Program-made: the position numbers and the translations under genes
Shown here: piece after piece, positions 51,075 through 59,793 of the stretch
How positions within the stretch are numbered: the stretch's first letter is position 1
Layout of the letters: each line of letters begins with the position of its first letter
The notes under the pieces: generated by a model
Seen by the model: only the letters and a program-made list of their open reading frames with translations
Databases searched by the model: none
What the model was told of the DNA's origin: nothing
Source of the DNA: Streptacidiphilus fuscans
Lineage (GTDB): Bacteria; Actinomycetota; Actinomycetes; Streptomycetales; Streptomycetaceae
NCBI RefSeq assembly: GCF_015690355.1
Contig: NZ_JADPRT010000010.1
Location: 294,824 to 358,823 of the forward strand
Direction of reading: 5' to 3'
Length of the DNA: 64,000 bases

Positions 51075-52793
51075 TCACCCCTCGCGGCCCGCCGTGCCGT
51101 TGCGCGCGGCGGCCAGCAGCTCCTCCGCGTGGGCGCGGCCCAGCTCGGAGTCCTCCAGACCGGCCAGCATCCGGGAGAGCTCGCGGACCCGCTCCTCGTC
51201 GGTGAGGGTCTTCACGCCGCTGCGGGTGACCAGGCCGTCGACGGTCTTCTCCACCACCAGGTGGCGGTCGGCGAACGCGGCCACCTGCGGGAGGTGGGTC
51301 ACCACCACGACCTGCGAGGTCCGGGCCAGCCTGGCCAGGCGGCGGCCGATCTCGACCGCGGCCTTGCCACCGACGCCCGCGTCGACCTCGTCGAAGAGGT
51401 AGGTCGGCACCGGGTCCGCGCCCGCGAAGACCACCTCGACCGCGAGCATCACCCGGGAGAGCTCACCGCCCGACGCGCCCTTGGCGATCGGACGCGGCGG
51501 AGCGCCCGGGTGCGGGGCCAACAGCACCTCGACCTCGTCCACGCCGTAGGGACCAAAATCCGCCGTACGGGTGATCCCGAAGCTCACCCGCGCGTGCGGC
51601 ATGGCCAGCTCGGTCAGCTCGGCGGTGACCGCCTTGGCGAAGGTCTCCGCGGCAGCGTGCCGGGCGGCGCTCAGCTGCTCGGCGAGCTCGGAGACGGTCT
51701 GCGAAAGCGACTCGTGCTCCGCCTGGAGCCCCTCGACCCGCTCGTCGTCGCCGTCCAGCTCGGCCAGGCGGCGGCCCGACCGCTCGTTCCAGGCCAGCAC
51801 CTCGGCCAGCCCGCCGTCGGGGGTGCCGTACTTGCGCACCAGGTGCGCCAGCACCGCGCGCCGCTCCTCGACGGCGGCCAGCCGGACCGGGTCCGCGTCC
51901 AGGTCCTCGGCGTAGCCGGCCAGCTCCTGGGCGATGTCGGAGAGCAGGTAGGAGACCTCGCCGACGCGGTCGGCCAGCGCGCCGAGCCGCTCGTCGTGGG
52001 AGCGGACCGCGTCCAGCGCCCGCTTGGCCTGGGCGACCAGCAGGCTCGTGTCGACGACGTCCGGGTCGGCCGGGTCACCGGCCAGCGCGCCGTGGGCGAG
52101 CGTGGCGGCGGTGGAGAGCGCGTCGGCGTGGCCGAGGCGCTCCGACTCGGCGGCGAGCTCGACGTCCTCCTGCTCGCGCGGCTCCGCCGCGGCGATCTCG
52201 TCCAGGCCGAAGCGGAGCAGGTCCGCCTCCTGGGCACGTTCGCGGGCCCGGGTGGTGATCTCGTCCAGGGTCGTGGCGACCTCGCGCAGACGGCGGTAGG
52301 CCGTCTGGTAGGCCACCAGCGGCTCGGCGACCGAGGCGCCCGCGTACCGGTCCAACGCGCCGCGCTGCCGCGCCGGCTGCAGCAGCCGCTGCTGGTCGGA
52401 CTGGCCGTGCACCGCGATCAGGTCCTCGCCGAGCGTCTGCAGCAGGCTGACCGGGACCGTGCGCCCGCCCACATGCGCCCGCGAGCGGCCCTCCGCCGAG
52501 ACGGTACGGCTCAGCAGCAGCGCTCCGTCGTCCAGCTCCGCACCGGCCTCCAACGCCCGCTCGGCGGCCGGGGAATCGGCCGCCAGTTCGACCCGCCCCT
52601 CGACCACGGCCCGCTCCGCACCGTTGCGTACCAGGGCGGCGTCCGCGCGGCCTCCGAGAAGCAGGCCGAGGCTGGTCACCACCATGGTCTTACCCGCCCC
52701 GGTCTCACCGGTGACGACGTTGAAACCCGGCGCCAGTTCGACGACCGCATCGTCGATCACGCCCAGGGCTCGTATCCGCATCTCCTCCAGCAC
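51075..52793 (-). CDS. recN: DNA repair protein RecN
   Basis: The 572-residue SMC-like ATPase acts in double-strand break repair. Walker A is GETGAGKT near residue 29, the ABC signature is KGASGGELSRVMLA and Walker B is TYLFDEVDAGVGG, with a coiled-coil middle of about 300 residues. The GTG at 52793 gives the conserved actinobacterial start (MLEEMRIRALGVIDD); the frame upstream is antisense or out-of-frame to NAD kinase. It follows nadK by 92 bp in the usual tlyA-nadK-recN order. Confidence 0.97.
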   Translation of the reverse strand: MLEEMRIRALGVIDDAVVELAPGFNVVTGETGAGKTMVVTSLGLLLGGRADAALVRNGAERAVVEGRVELAADSPAAERALEAGAELDDGALLLSRTVSAEGRSRAHVGGRTVPVSLLQTLGEDLIAVHGQSDQQRLLQPARQRGALDRYAGASVAEPLVAYQTAYRRLREVATTLDEITTRARERAQEADLLRFGLDEIAAAEPREQEDVELAAESERLGHADALSTAATLAHGALAGDPADPDVVDTSLLVAQAKRALDAVRSHDERLGALADRVGEVSYLLSDIAQELAGYAEDLDADPVRLAAVEERRAVLAHLVRKYGTPDGGLAEVLAWNERSGRRLAELDGDDERVEGLQAEHESLSQTVSELAEQLSAARHAAAETFAKAVTAELTELAMPHARVSFGITRTADFGPYGVDEVEVLLAPHPGAPPRPIAKGASGGELSRVMLAVEVVFAGADPVPTYLFDEVDAGVGGKAAVEIGRRLARLARTSQVVVVTHLPQVAAFADRHLVVEKTVDGLVTRSGVKTLTDEERVRELSRMLAGLEDSELGRAHAEELLAAARNGTAGREG

Positions 52794-52885
52794 GACCCTG
52801 ACGATACGCAGTTCGGGCCCCTTCCCGCGACGAGCCACCCCTCGGTGGGGTCGTTCGCGCACGGGTACGACTGCCCGTACCGGGC

Positions 52886-53890
52886 CTAGGCTTCGTCCCC
52901 GGTTCCGCGCCAACCCGTCACCGGGAGCTGGAACTTGTGCACCAGCCGCTTGGAGAACGGCGCCCGGTGGAGGCGGGCAAGCAGCACCGGGTTGTGGCCC
53001 TTGCGAACCTCCACCCGCGCGCCCGGCGGGAGTTCGAAGGTGCGGCGGCCGTCGCACCAGAGCACGCCGTTCGACGTCCGCGGCTGCACCTGCACCTCGA
53101 GCACCGAGTGCGGCGAGGTCACCAGCGGCCGGGCGAAGAGCGCGTGCGCGCTGATCGGCACCATCAGCAGCGCCTCCACCTCCGGCCAGACCACCGGCCC
53201 GCCCGCGGAGAAGGCGTAGGCCGTCGACCCGGTCGGCGTCGCGCAGACCACGCCGTCGCAGCCGAACGACGACACCGGACGCCCGTCGACGCCGGTGACG
53301 ACCTCGATCATCCGCTCCCGGGAGGCCTTCTCGACCGAGGCCTCGTTGAGCGCCCAGTCGGTGTGCACGACATGGCCGTCCTCGCGGACCACCACGTCGA
53401 TCGTCATCCGCTCCTCGACCTCGTAGTCCCTGGCGACCACCCGCGCGACGACCTTCTGCAGGTCGTCCCGCTCGGCCTCGGCCAGGAAGCCGACCCGGCC
53501 CAGGTTCACCCCGAGCATCGGCACCCCGAACTCGCGGGCCAGCTCCGCCCCGCGCAGCAGCGTCCCGTCGCCGCCGAGCACCAGGATCAGCTCGCAGCCC
53601 TCGCCCGCGGCGGGCCCGGTCGGCACCGCCTCGACGCCCTCGGGGAACCCCATGTCCGGGGCCTCGGCCGCGAGCACCCGGATCTTGACGCCCTCCTTGA
53701 GCAACCCCTCGACCAGGCACTCGACGCTCTGCAGCGCGGCCTCGCGGCCGGTGTGCGCGAGCAGGAAGACCGTCCGGTCCCCGGGCAGGCGCTCGGCGTA
53801 CGGGCCCTCAGCGTGCAGACGCTCGGCGGGCACGCGTGCGCCGAGCAAGCGCTCGTCGTGCGGACGCTCGTCGGGCAGGCGGTCAGTCAT
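52886..53890 (-). CDS. nadK: NAD kinase
   Basis: The 334-residue enzyme phosphorylates NAD to NADP. The catalytic GGDGT is at residues 106-110 in LILVLGGDGTLLRGAEL, with the NE..VEK motif (LNEASVEKASRERM) and TPTGSTAYAFSAGGP. The first 35 residues are seven 15-bp repeats (DERPH/AERLH-type pentads) and are absent from the conserved family core, making it longer than typical NAD kinases. GGAGGAG is three bases before the ATG at 53890. recN follows. Confidence 0.96.
   Translation of the reverse strand: MTDRLPDERPHDERLLGARVPAERLHAEGPYAERLPGDRTVFLLAHTGREAALQSVECLVEGLLKEGVKIRVLAAEAPDMGFPEGVEAVPTGPAAGEGCELILVLGGDGTLLRGAELAREFGVPMLGVNLGRVGFLAEAERDDLQKVVARVVARDYEVEERMTIDVVVREDGHVVHTDWALNEASVEKASRERMIEVVTGVDGRPVSSFGCDGVVCATPTGSTAYAFSAGGPVVWPEVEALLMVPISAHALFARPLVTSPHSVLEVQVQPRTSNGVLWCDGRRTFELPPGARVEVRKGHNPVLLARLHRAPFSKRLVHKFQLPVTGWRGTGDEA
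53783..53887 (-). repeat. 15-bp tandem repeat x7 directly after the nadK start codon
   Basis: Seven consecutive 15-bp units (consensus GNGCRGRCGCTCGKC on the plus strand) run from 53783 to 53887 and abut the ATG at 53888-53890. They encode DERPH, DERLL, GARVP, AERLH, AEGPY and AERLP. Confidence 0.93.
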
Positions 53891-54115
53891 GGGCTCCTCC
53901 AACACCGCCGCCCGGACGTCCTCGACCGGACGGCGTCTCCCCCAGTGGCTGTTGTCCCCAGGTGCCGCCGTCAGGGGTGACGGCTGTCGGGGACGCTCCT
54001 CGACCCTACCCGTTCGAACGGCATCCACCCCGGGGATTACCGCAGGTCTGACGCTGTTGCTACGGAGGCTCCCGGCGACTGCTGCTCGGCCACTCGTGCT
54101 GGCTGAGCCCCCCGT

Positions 54116-54149
54116 GCTACTTGGGCCCCTCCCGCTACTTGGGCCCCTC
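54116..54149 (-). repeat. 18-bp tandem duplication spanning the tlyA stop
   Basis: GCTACTTGGGCCCCTC at 54116-54131 and 54134-54149. The second copy holds the tlyA stop (EGPK-stop); the first repeats EGPK-stop in the same frame 18 bp later. Confidence 0.92.
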
Positions 54150-54947
54150 GGCGACGGCGCGGGCGGCGTCCGCCGGGTCGAGCGGCTCGGCGTCGCGGCG
54201 GAACCAGAGGAAGTACTCGACATTGCCCGACGGCCCCGGCAACGGGCTCGCGGTCACCGCCCGCACGCCCAGCCCCAGTTCGGCGCCCTGCGCGGCGACC
54301 TTCTCGATCATCTCCTGGCGCAGCTGCGGGCTGCGGACGACACCGCCGCTGCCCAGCCGCTCCTTGCCGACCTCGAACTGCGGCTTCACCATCAACACCA
54401 GGTCGCCCTCGGGCGCGGTCACGGCCACCAGCGCGGGCAGCACCAGCCCGAGCGGAATGAAGGACAGGTCGCTGACGACCAGGTCGACCGGCTCCGCGCC
54501 GATCTGGTCGAGGGTGAGCTCACGCACGTTGGTGCGGTCCATCACCACCACCCGGTCGTCGCTCTGCAGCGACCAGGCCAGCTGCCCGTAGCCGACGTCC
54601 ACGGCCAGCACCTGACGCACGCCCGCGCGCAGCAGCACGTCTGTGAACCCGCCGGTGGACGCGCCCGCGTCCAGACAGCGGCGGCCCTCGACGGCCAGCC
54701 CCTGCGGGGTGAAGGCGGCCAGCGCGCCGGCCAGCTTGTGCCCGCCGCGCGAGACGTAGTCCGGGTCGTTCTCGTCCTTGGCCACGACCACGGCGGCGGA
54801 GGTCTCCACCTGGGTCGCGGACTTGGTCGCCACCGTCCCCCCGACGGTCACGCGCCCAGCGGCGATCAGCTCGCTCGCATGCTCACGCGACCGCGCCAGC
54901 TTGCGACGGACCAACTCGGCGTCCAGACGGCGTCGTGCCACTGCCAC
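54135..54947 (-). CDS. tlyA: TlyA family rRNA (cytidine-2'-O)-methyltransferase
   Basis: The 270-residue protein has an N-terminal S4 domain (RRRLDAELVRRKLARSREHASELI) and a FtsJ-like SAM methyltransferase domain with LDAGASTGGFTDVLL and the catalytic K-D-K-E-type residues in YVSRGGHKLA, VVSDLSFI and VLMVKPQFE. TlyA methylates 16S and 23S rRNA, and its loss gives capreomycin resistance in mycobacteria. The GTG at 54947 matches the conserved family start. nadK follows 244 bp later. Its stop codon lies in a duplicated 18-bp unit. Confidence 0.94.
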   Translation of the reverse strand: MAVARRRLDAELVRRKLARSREHASELIAAGRVTVGGTVATKSATQVETSAAVVVAKDENDPDYVSRGGHKLAGALAAFTPQGLAVEGRRCLDAGASTGGFTDVLLRAGVRQVLAVDVGYGQLAWSLQSDDRVVVMDRTNVRELTLDQIGAEPVDLVVSDLSFIPLGLVLPALVAVTAPEGDLVLMVKPQFEVGKERLGSGGVVRSPQLRQEMIEKVAAQGAELGLGVRAVTASPLPGPSGNVEYFLWFRRDAEPLDPADAARAVAEGPK

Positions 54948-54970
54948 GTACGGTTCAGCTCCTGCCCGAT

Positions 54971-55023
54971 GCGGTTCAACCCGGCTCGAACCCACTGCGG
55001 TTCAACCCAGTGCGTTCAACGGC
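54971..55023 (-). repeat. 13-15-bp tandem repeat x4 containing a stop codon
   Basis: GCGGTTCAACCC-type units begin at 54971, 54984, 54997 and 55012. The TCA of the third is the stop of the small gene ending at 55002. Confidence 0.8.
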
Positions 55024-55250
55024 GTGGGCGCCTGGCCCGGCCGTTCCTCCAACCCAGCGAGCGTATCCCGCAGCAGGTCGTGCACCTCCCCGTACACCCC
55101 CGCCCGCGCCTCCGCGGGCACGTCACCGATCGCGGCGAGCCGCGCGAGCGCGCCGTCGACGGCGGCGTGCCCGGTCTCCACGACGGGCGGGAGCGGGGCG
55201 GGAGGCGGGTCGTCGGTCGCGTGATCGGCGCTCGCGGGGGGCTCAGTCAT
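55002..55250 (-). CDS. small hypothetical protein upstream of tlyA
   Basis: The 82-residue protein has a Pro/Ala-rich start and a helical C-terminal half (VDGALARLAAIGDVPAEARAGVYGEVHDLLRDTLAGLEE). Function unknown; the helical part could pair with another protein. Its ATG overlaps the stop of the Lys/Ala-rich gene by 8 bp (ATGACTGA), so the two are translationally coupled, and it precedes tlyA. Confidence 0.78.
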   Translation of the reverse strand: MTEPPASADHATDDPPPAPLPPVVETGHAAVDGALARLAAIGDVPAEARAGVYGEVHDLLRDTLAGLEERPGQAPTPLNALG

Positions 55251-56025
55251 CCGGGTTCTCACGCTTCGGGGCTGCCGTGCGCGGCGTGGCCTTCTTCGCG
55301 GGGGTCTTCTTGGCCGCGGTGGTCTTCGTTGCGGCCGTCTTCTTCGCGGTCGAGGCAGCGGTCTTCTTCGCCGCTGTCTTCTTGGCGGCCGTCTTCTTCG
55401 CGGCGGCCTGCTTCGCGGGGGCCTTTTTAGCCGTGGCGTCCTTCTTGGCGGCCGTCTTCTTGGCCGGGGCCCTCTTCGCCGTCTTCTTCGCCGGGGCAGC
55501 CGACTCCGCTTCCGGCCCCGACTGCTTCGCGGCGCGCGGCCGCATCCCGGGCACGGCTGCGGCGCGGCGGGCCTTGGCCGCCTCGGCTGCGGCGGCGTCC
55601 TCGGCGGTCGGCTCGTCGACCGGAACGCGGACCGGCCGGGGGCGGGTGGTGCCCGTGGGCGGGTGGACCTCCCTGCCGTTCGGCACGGTGTCCTCCGGGG
55701 CGTTCTCCGCGGCCGGTTCCGGCGTCGTCCCGAAGTCCGCGCCCAGGCCCCCATCCGCGTCCGCCTCCGCGGTCGCCTCGGCGGTGGACGTGGCCTCGCC
55801 CTGGAACTGGCGCAGCTGGTGCTCCAGGAACTCCAGCACCACGCCCGCCTGGACCACGCCGTCGCTCAGCCGGTGCCACACCTTCTCGCTCTCCGCGAGC
55901 GCCCGGCCGACGACCTCGTCGGCGAGCTCGCGGACCGGCTGCGGCACCTTGGAGCGCAGCTCCCCGGCCACCCCCGTCGCGACCTCGGTGGCGATCTTCA
56001 CGTAGTCGCGAACCATCGCACGCAT
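55243..56025 (-). CDS. protein with histone H1-like Lys/Ala tail
   Basis: The 260-residue protein has a helical N-domain (about 1-80, MRAMVRDYVKIATEVATGV to VLEFLEHQLRQFQGE), an acidic/Pro linker, and a C-terminal 90 residues made of AKKT/APAKK/AAKK repeats as in histone H1, HupB and HupS tails. That tail should bind DNA or other polyanions. The N-domain is not an HU fold and looks phasin-like. GAGGG five bases before ATG 56025 supports the start. Coupled to the small gene and tlyA downstream. Confidence 0.82.
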   Translation of the reverse strand: MRAMVRDYVKIATEVATGVAGELRSKVPQPVRELADEVVGRALAESEKVWHRLSDGVVQAGVVLEFLEHQLRQFQGEATSTAEATAEADADGGLGADFGTTPEPAAENAPEDTVPNGREVHPPTGTTRPRPVRVPVDEPTAEDAAAAEAAKARRAAAVPGMRPRAAKQSGPEAESAAPAKKTAKRAPAKKTAAKKDATAKKAPAKQAAAKKTAAKKTAAKKTAASTAKKTAATKTTAAKKTPAKKATPRTAAPKRENPDD

Positions 56026-56182
56026 CCCGCCCTCGTCCACACGTCCCTCCAAGCCCTCGTCGCGCCTCGGAACCGACGCTACCGTCTTCGTGCCCACCGC
56101 GTCGGCCCTCCACGGACGCGGCGCGGGTGCGGTGCTGCGATACGGTCGGTCGTAACAGGGACGAGCAAGGAGCAGCGCCGGG

Positions 56183-56530
56183 ATGGCCACCGCACTCGAA
56201 TGCCGTGAGGCACTGACCACCTTCAGCGAGAACCTCGGCAAGGCCACCGGCAACGCCAAGGCCGCCGCCCAGCTCGACCGGTCCCTCAGCTGCTGGATCT
56301 CCGACCTGGACCTGACGTTCAGCGGGCAGCTGCGCGGCGGCCGGATCCAGGATCTCGTCGAGGCCCCCGGCAAGCCCGCCGCCAAGGCGCAGATCCGGCT
56401 GGCCATGAAGGGCGACGACCTGGTCTCCCTGGTGGCCGGTCAGCTGAACTTCGCCAAGGCGTGGGGTTCGGGACGCCTCAAGCTGGACGCGAGCATCCTC
56501 GACCTGCTCAAGCTGCGCTCGCTGCTCTGA
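56183..56530 (+). CDS. SCP2-like sterol-binding domain protein
   Basis: The 115-residue protein covers an SCP2 domain (LSCWISDLDLTFSGQLRGGRIQ, KAQIRLAMKGDDLVSLVAGQLNFAKAWGSGRLKLDAS). These small proteins bind lipids in a hydrophobic tunnel; the natural ligand in actinobacteria is unknown. An AAGGAGCAG-type ribosome site precedes the ATG. It is divergent from the Lys/Ala-rich gene across 157 bp. A 17-bp repeat follows its stop. Confidence 0.88.
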   Translation: MATALECREALTTFSENLGKATGNAKAAAQLDRSLSCWISDLDLTFSGQLRGGRIQDLVEAPGKPAAKAQIRLAMKGDDLVSLVAGQLNFAKAWGSGRLKLDASILDLLKLRSLL

Positions 56531-56548
56531 TGCTCCGACCTGTTCCGG

Positions 56549-56595
56549 CCTGAGCTGGGACAGGCCCTGAGCGGGGACAGGCCCTGAGCTGGGAC
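56549..56595. repeat. 17-bp tandem repeat (2.8 units) between convergent genes
   Basis: CCTGAGCTGGGACAGGC (56549-56565), one-mismatch copy (56566-56582) and a partial third to 56595. Located 18 bp after the SCP2 gene stop and 9 bp from the HAD-IIA stop. Each plus-strand unit carries TGA. Confidence 0.9.
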
Positions 56596-56604
56596 GTTCT
56601 GCTC

Positions 56605-57630
56605 TCAGAGCCCGAGCTCGGCCAGCGCCTTCCGCCACTCCGGCACCGGACGTCCGGCGTCCGCCGCCGCCCAGGTCGCGGCGCAGAGGGCCCGCAGGCC
56701 CGCGTAGGGGTCGGTGCCGCGCTCGTCGCCGAAGCCGAGTCGCCCGTCCTCGCGCGGGGCGACCGTCCAGCCGCCGCACGCGTACGCGCCGTCACCCTTC
56801 GAGGTGACCTCCGCCGGGACCGCGAGCAGCCCGCGCAGGTCCGCCGCCAGGTAGGTGGGGCGCTGCTTCGGCTCCGCCTCGGGCAGTTGCTCCGGTCGGG
56901 TCACGCCGGTGAAGACCAGCAGGCTGTCGACGCCGCCGTTGAACGCGCCCTCGATGTCCGTGTCCAGCCGGTCGCCGACGACGAGCGGGTGCTTCGCGCC
57001 GGTCCGGATGACGGTCTCCCGGTGCATCGGCGGCAACGGCTTGCCGGCGACCTCCGGGTCCACGCCCACCGCCGCCCGCACCGCCGCGACCAGCGTGCCG
57101 TTGCCGGGCGCCGTGCCACGTGCGGTCGGGATGGTCAGGTCCGTGTTCGAGGCGACCCACGGCAGGCCGCGCTGGACCGCGTAGGCGGCCTCGGCGAGCT
57201 GCGGCCAGCCCACCGTCGGGTCGTAGCCCTGCACCACCGCGGCCGGGTTCTCGTCCAGCGAGGCGACCGGCACCAGCCCGCGCTCGCGCACCGCCACGCG
57301 CAGCCCCTCGCCGCCGACAACCAGCACGGCCGATCCCGCCGGGACCTTCTCCGCGACCAGCCGGGCCGCCGCCTGGGCCGAGGTGATCACGTCTCCCGGC
57401 TCCGCCGGGACGCCGAGCTCGGTCAGGTGGGCGGCGACCGCCTCCGGCGTGCGCGAGGCGTTGTTGGTGACGTACGCGAGGTGCATGCCCGCGGCACGGG
57501 CCGCGTCCAGCGACTCCACCGCGTGCGGTACGGCGGCAGGCCCCGCGTAGACGACCCCGTCCAGGTCCAACAGCGCGGTGTCGTACGCCTGGTGGAGGGT
57601 CGACGGTCGAGTCTGGTGCGCGGCGGACAT
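56605..57630 (-). CDS. HAD-IIA family phosphatase (NagD/p-nitrophenylphosphatase-like)
   Basis: The 341-residue protein has the HAD-IIA motifs: DLDGVVYAG (motif I), VTNNASRTPEAVA (motif II region), GKPLPPMHRETV (motif III Lys) and VVGDRLDTDIEGAFNGG (motif IV). The cap is of the C2 type between motifs II and III. Substrates in this family include nucleotides, pyridoxal phosphate and sugar phosphates. It is downstream of the TPR gene on the same strand, separated by 87 bp. Confidence 0.92.
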   Translation of the reverse strand: MSAAHQTRPSTLHQAYDTALLDLDGVVYAGPAAVPHAVESLDAARAAGMHLAYVTNNASRTPEAVAAHLTELGVPAEPGDVITSAQAAARLVAEKVPAGSAVLVVGGEGLRVAVRERGLVPVASLDENPAAVVQGYDPTVGWPQLAEAAYAVQRGLPWVASNTDLTIPTARGTAPGNGTLVAAVRAAVGVDPEVAGKPLPPMHRETVIRTGAKHPLVVGDRLDTDIEGAFNGGVDSLLVFTGVTRPEQLPEAEPKQRPTYLAADLRGLLAVPAEVTSKGDGAYACGGWTVAPREDGRLGFGDERGTDPYAGLRALCAATWAAADAGRPVPEWRKALAELGL

Positions 57631-57680
57631 CGCGGGAGTCTCCCTGGGGGTGGGGTAAACGGGACGGTGGTCGGCGTCCG

Positions 57681-57733
57681 GCGCTCGGGCCCGGCGCTCC
57701 GAATTCAGCGCTCCGAATCAGCGCTCGGGCTCG
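57681..57733 (-). repeat. 13-14-bp tandem repeat x4 containing a stop codon
   Basis: GCGCTC-initiated units at 57681, 57694, 57708 and 57721. Units 2 and 3 share GCGCTCCGAAT. The TCA at 57718-57720 is the stop of the TPR gene. Confidence 0.88.
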
Positions 57734-58164
57734 GCGTCGGCTTGCGGTGCACCTCCGACCGTACCGAAACCCCCGGCCCGTGCCTTGAGTGTGGCCCGGG
57801 TCTGGCGCAGCGCGGCCCGGTAGTGCTTGGCCTGCGGACGCATCGCCACGGCCAGCGCGAGGTGCTCGGCCGAGCTCTCGAAGTCCCCCAGCCGTGCCGC
57901 CGCCAACCCCCACCCGAACTGGGCGTAGTCGTCGGACGGGTCCGCCAGCGCCACCGCGCGGAAGTTCTCCAGCGCCGCCTGGTACGCACGCGCCTCGAAC
58001 TGGGCCCGGGCCAGCGCCTCCCGGATCGCCCGCGAACCGGGCTCCGCCTCCAACGCATGGCTGAGCAGCTGCACCGCCGCTCCCGCATTGCCCTGCGCCA
58101 GCATGGCGCTCCCCCGCCGGAACCAGTCGTACACCTCGCCGCCCGGCCGCCCGTCGTTGTTCAT
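57718..58164 (-). CDS. tetratricopeptide repeat protein
   Basis: The 148-residue protein is made of about three TPR units (YDWFRRGSAMLAQGNAGAAVQLLSHALEAEPGS, then AYQAALENFRAVALADPSDDYAQFGWGLAAARLGDFESSAEHLALAVAMRP). It should act as a scaffold for protein contacts. ATG 58164 with GGGAGG upstream is preferred to an ATG 20 codons earlier. It precedes the HAD-IIA gene, as in related genomes. The partner is unknown. Confidence 0.88.
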   Translation of the reverse strand: MNNDGRPGGEVYDWFRRGSAMLAQGNAGAAVQLLSHALEAEPGSRAIREALARAQFEARAYQAALENFRAVALADPSDDYAQFGWGLAAARLGDFESSAEHLALAVAMRPQAKHYRAALRQTRATLKARAGGFGTVGGAPQADAEPER

Positions 58165-58286
58165 ACCGCCCCAGCCTCCCGTCTTCTCCGCCGCTCCGCA
58201 GACCTTGTCTCGTCGCAGGCTCATCGCGGACTTCAGTCACATCGCCGAAGCAACCGGCGATCAACAACCCCACACATCCGATTAAC

Positions 58287-59642
58287 ATGCCCAGAGTGAG
58301 AGCTGTCAGTGCCGACGACCCCAGCGAGTCCCGTTACGGCGACGCCGGACGGGTGGCCGCCTGCGGCCTCTCCCTCGCGCCCTTCCGCGGATTGCGCTAC
58401 GACCCTACGAGGGTCAGCTCGCTGGCCGCGGTCACCTCGCCGCCCTACGACGTCGTCGACCCCGACGACCGGGTGCGCCTGGAGGACAGCGACCCGCACA
58501 ACGTGGTCCGCCTGATCCTCCCCCGCCCCGAGCCCACGGCGGAGGACGGCTACCGTCACGCGGCCCGGCTGCTCGGCGAGTGGCAGCGCGGCGGCATCCT
58601 CGCCGCCGACCCCGAGCCCGCGCTCTACGTCTACGAGCAGCACACCGACGCCGAGGACGGCGGCCTGCTGCAGCGCGGACTGATCGGCGCGCTGGCCGTC
58701 AGCGAGCCCAAGGCGGGCATGGTGCTGCCGCACGAGGACGTCATGCCGCGCCCCGTCGCCGACCGGGTCGGCCTGATGCGCACCACCAAGGCCAACCTGG
58801 AGCCGCTGCTGCTCACCTACCGAGGTGACGGCCGCGCGGCGAGCGTGGTGGAGCAGGCCGCGGCCCGCGAGCCGCTGATCGAGACCGTCACCAGCGACGG
58901 CACCCGGCACCGCCTCTGGGCGATCACCGACCCGGCCGAGCTGGCGGCCGTCGCGGCGGACCTGGCGACCTGCCGGGCGCTGATCGCCGACGGCCACCAC
59001 CGCTGGGCGATGTACCTGCGGCTCCAGCGGGAACACCGCCACCTCGCCCGCAGCCCGTGGGACCGGGGCATGGTGCTGCTGGTCGACACGGCCGAATACC
59101 CGCTGCGGGTCCGCGCCATCCACCGGGTGCTGCAGCGACTGCCGCTGCGTGACGCACTGGCCCGACTGCGGGCGGTCGGCGGCGACGCCTGGTCGCTGGT
59201 CGACCTCGGCGACGCACGCGAGCCCGCGCTGAAGGCGTTGGCCGACGCGGCGCAGTCGGGCACCTCCGGCGCGTTCCTGCTGACCGGCGACGGCCGCCAC
59301 CACCTGCTCACCGGCCCGGACGAGGCCGCCCTGGACGCGGCGGTCCCGCGCAGCCTCCCGGAGGAGTACCGGCGCCTGGACGCGACGGTGCTCCACTCGG
59401 TGCTGCTGGAGCGCGTCTGGCAGGTGCCGGACGACCCCGAGCACATCGCCTACCTCCACGACACCGACGCCGCCGTCCGCGAGGCGGCCCGGCTCGGCGG
59501 CACGGCCGTGCTGCTGCACCCGGTCGAGGAGGGCGTCGTGCGCCGACTCGCCGAGCAGGGCGTCACCATGCCGCGCAAGTCCACGTCGTTCGGCCCCAAG
59601 CCGGCCACGGGCCTGGTGCTGCGCAGCCTCCCGCTGGGCTGA
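58287..59642 (+). CDS. DUF1015 family protein
   Basis: The 451-residue protein shows the DUF1015 pattern: LAPFRGLRYDP and SSLAAVTSPPYDVVDPDDR near the start, HNVVRLILP, YVYEQ and the conserved IADGHHRWAMYLRLQ in the middle. The family is widespread, cytosolic and of unknown activity; some members have been linked to phosphoserine metabolism. The ATG at 58287 is chosen as in homologues. It is divergent from the TPR gene (122 bp) and converges with the Arg/Asp-repeat gene across a strong terminator. Confidence 0.9.
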   Translation: MPRVRAVSADDPSESRYGDAGRVAACGLSLAPFRGLRYDPTRVSSLAAVTSPPYDVVDPDDRVRLEDSDPHNVVRLILPRPEPTAEDGYRHAARLLGEWQRGGILAADPEPALYVYEQHTDAEDGGLLQRGLIGALAVSEPKAGMVLPHEDVMPRPVADRVGLMRTTKANLEPLLLTYRGDGRAASVVEQAAAREPLIETVTSDGTRHRLWAITDPAELAAVAADLATCRALIADGHHRWAMYLRLQREHRHLARSPWDRGMVLLVDTAEYPLRVRAIHRVLQRLPLRDALARLRAVGGDAWSLVDLGDAREPALKALADAAQSGTSGAFLLTGDGRHHLLTGPDEAALDAAVPRSLPEEYRRLDATVLHSVLLERVWQVPDDPEHIAYLHDTDAAVREAARLGGTAVLLHPVEEGVVRRLAEQGVTMPRKSTSFGPKPATGLVLRSLPLG

Positions 59643-59686
59643 CCGGCGGATCGGGCGGACCGGCTGACCGGCTGATCGGGCTGACC
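59636..59686 (+). repeat. 8-9-bp tandem repeat x6 containing a stop codon
   Basis: GGGCTGACC, GGCGGATC, GGGCGGACC, GGCTGACC, GGCTGATC and GGGCTGACC follow without gaps. The TGA of the first is the stop of the DUF1015 gene. Confidence 0.85.
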
Positions 59687-59713
59687 TCGCGTCGGACACG
59701 ACCGGTGAACGCA

Positions 59714-59752
59714 AGAAGGGCCTGACCGGAGATGCTCCGGTCAGGCCCTTCT
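59714..59752. terminator. bidirectional hairpin terminator
   Basis: Perfect 18-bp arms (59714-59731 and 59735-59752) around ATG. It lies between the convergent DUF1015 and Arg/Asp-repeat genes and can serve both. Confidence 0.92.
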
Positions 59753-59793
59753 GCTGTAGCGCTTACTGACGGGTGGTCAGGTACGGCTGCCGA

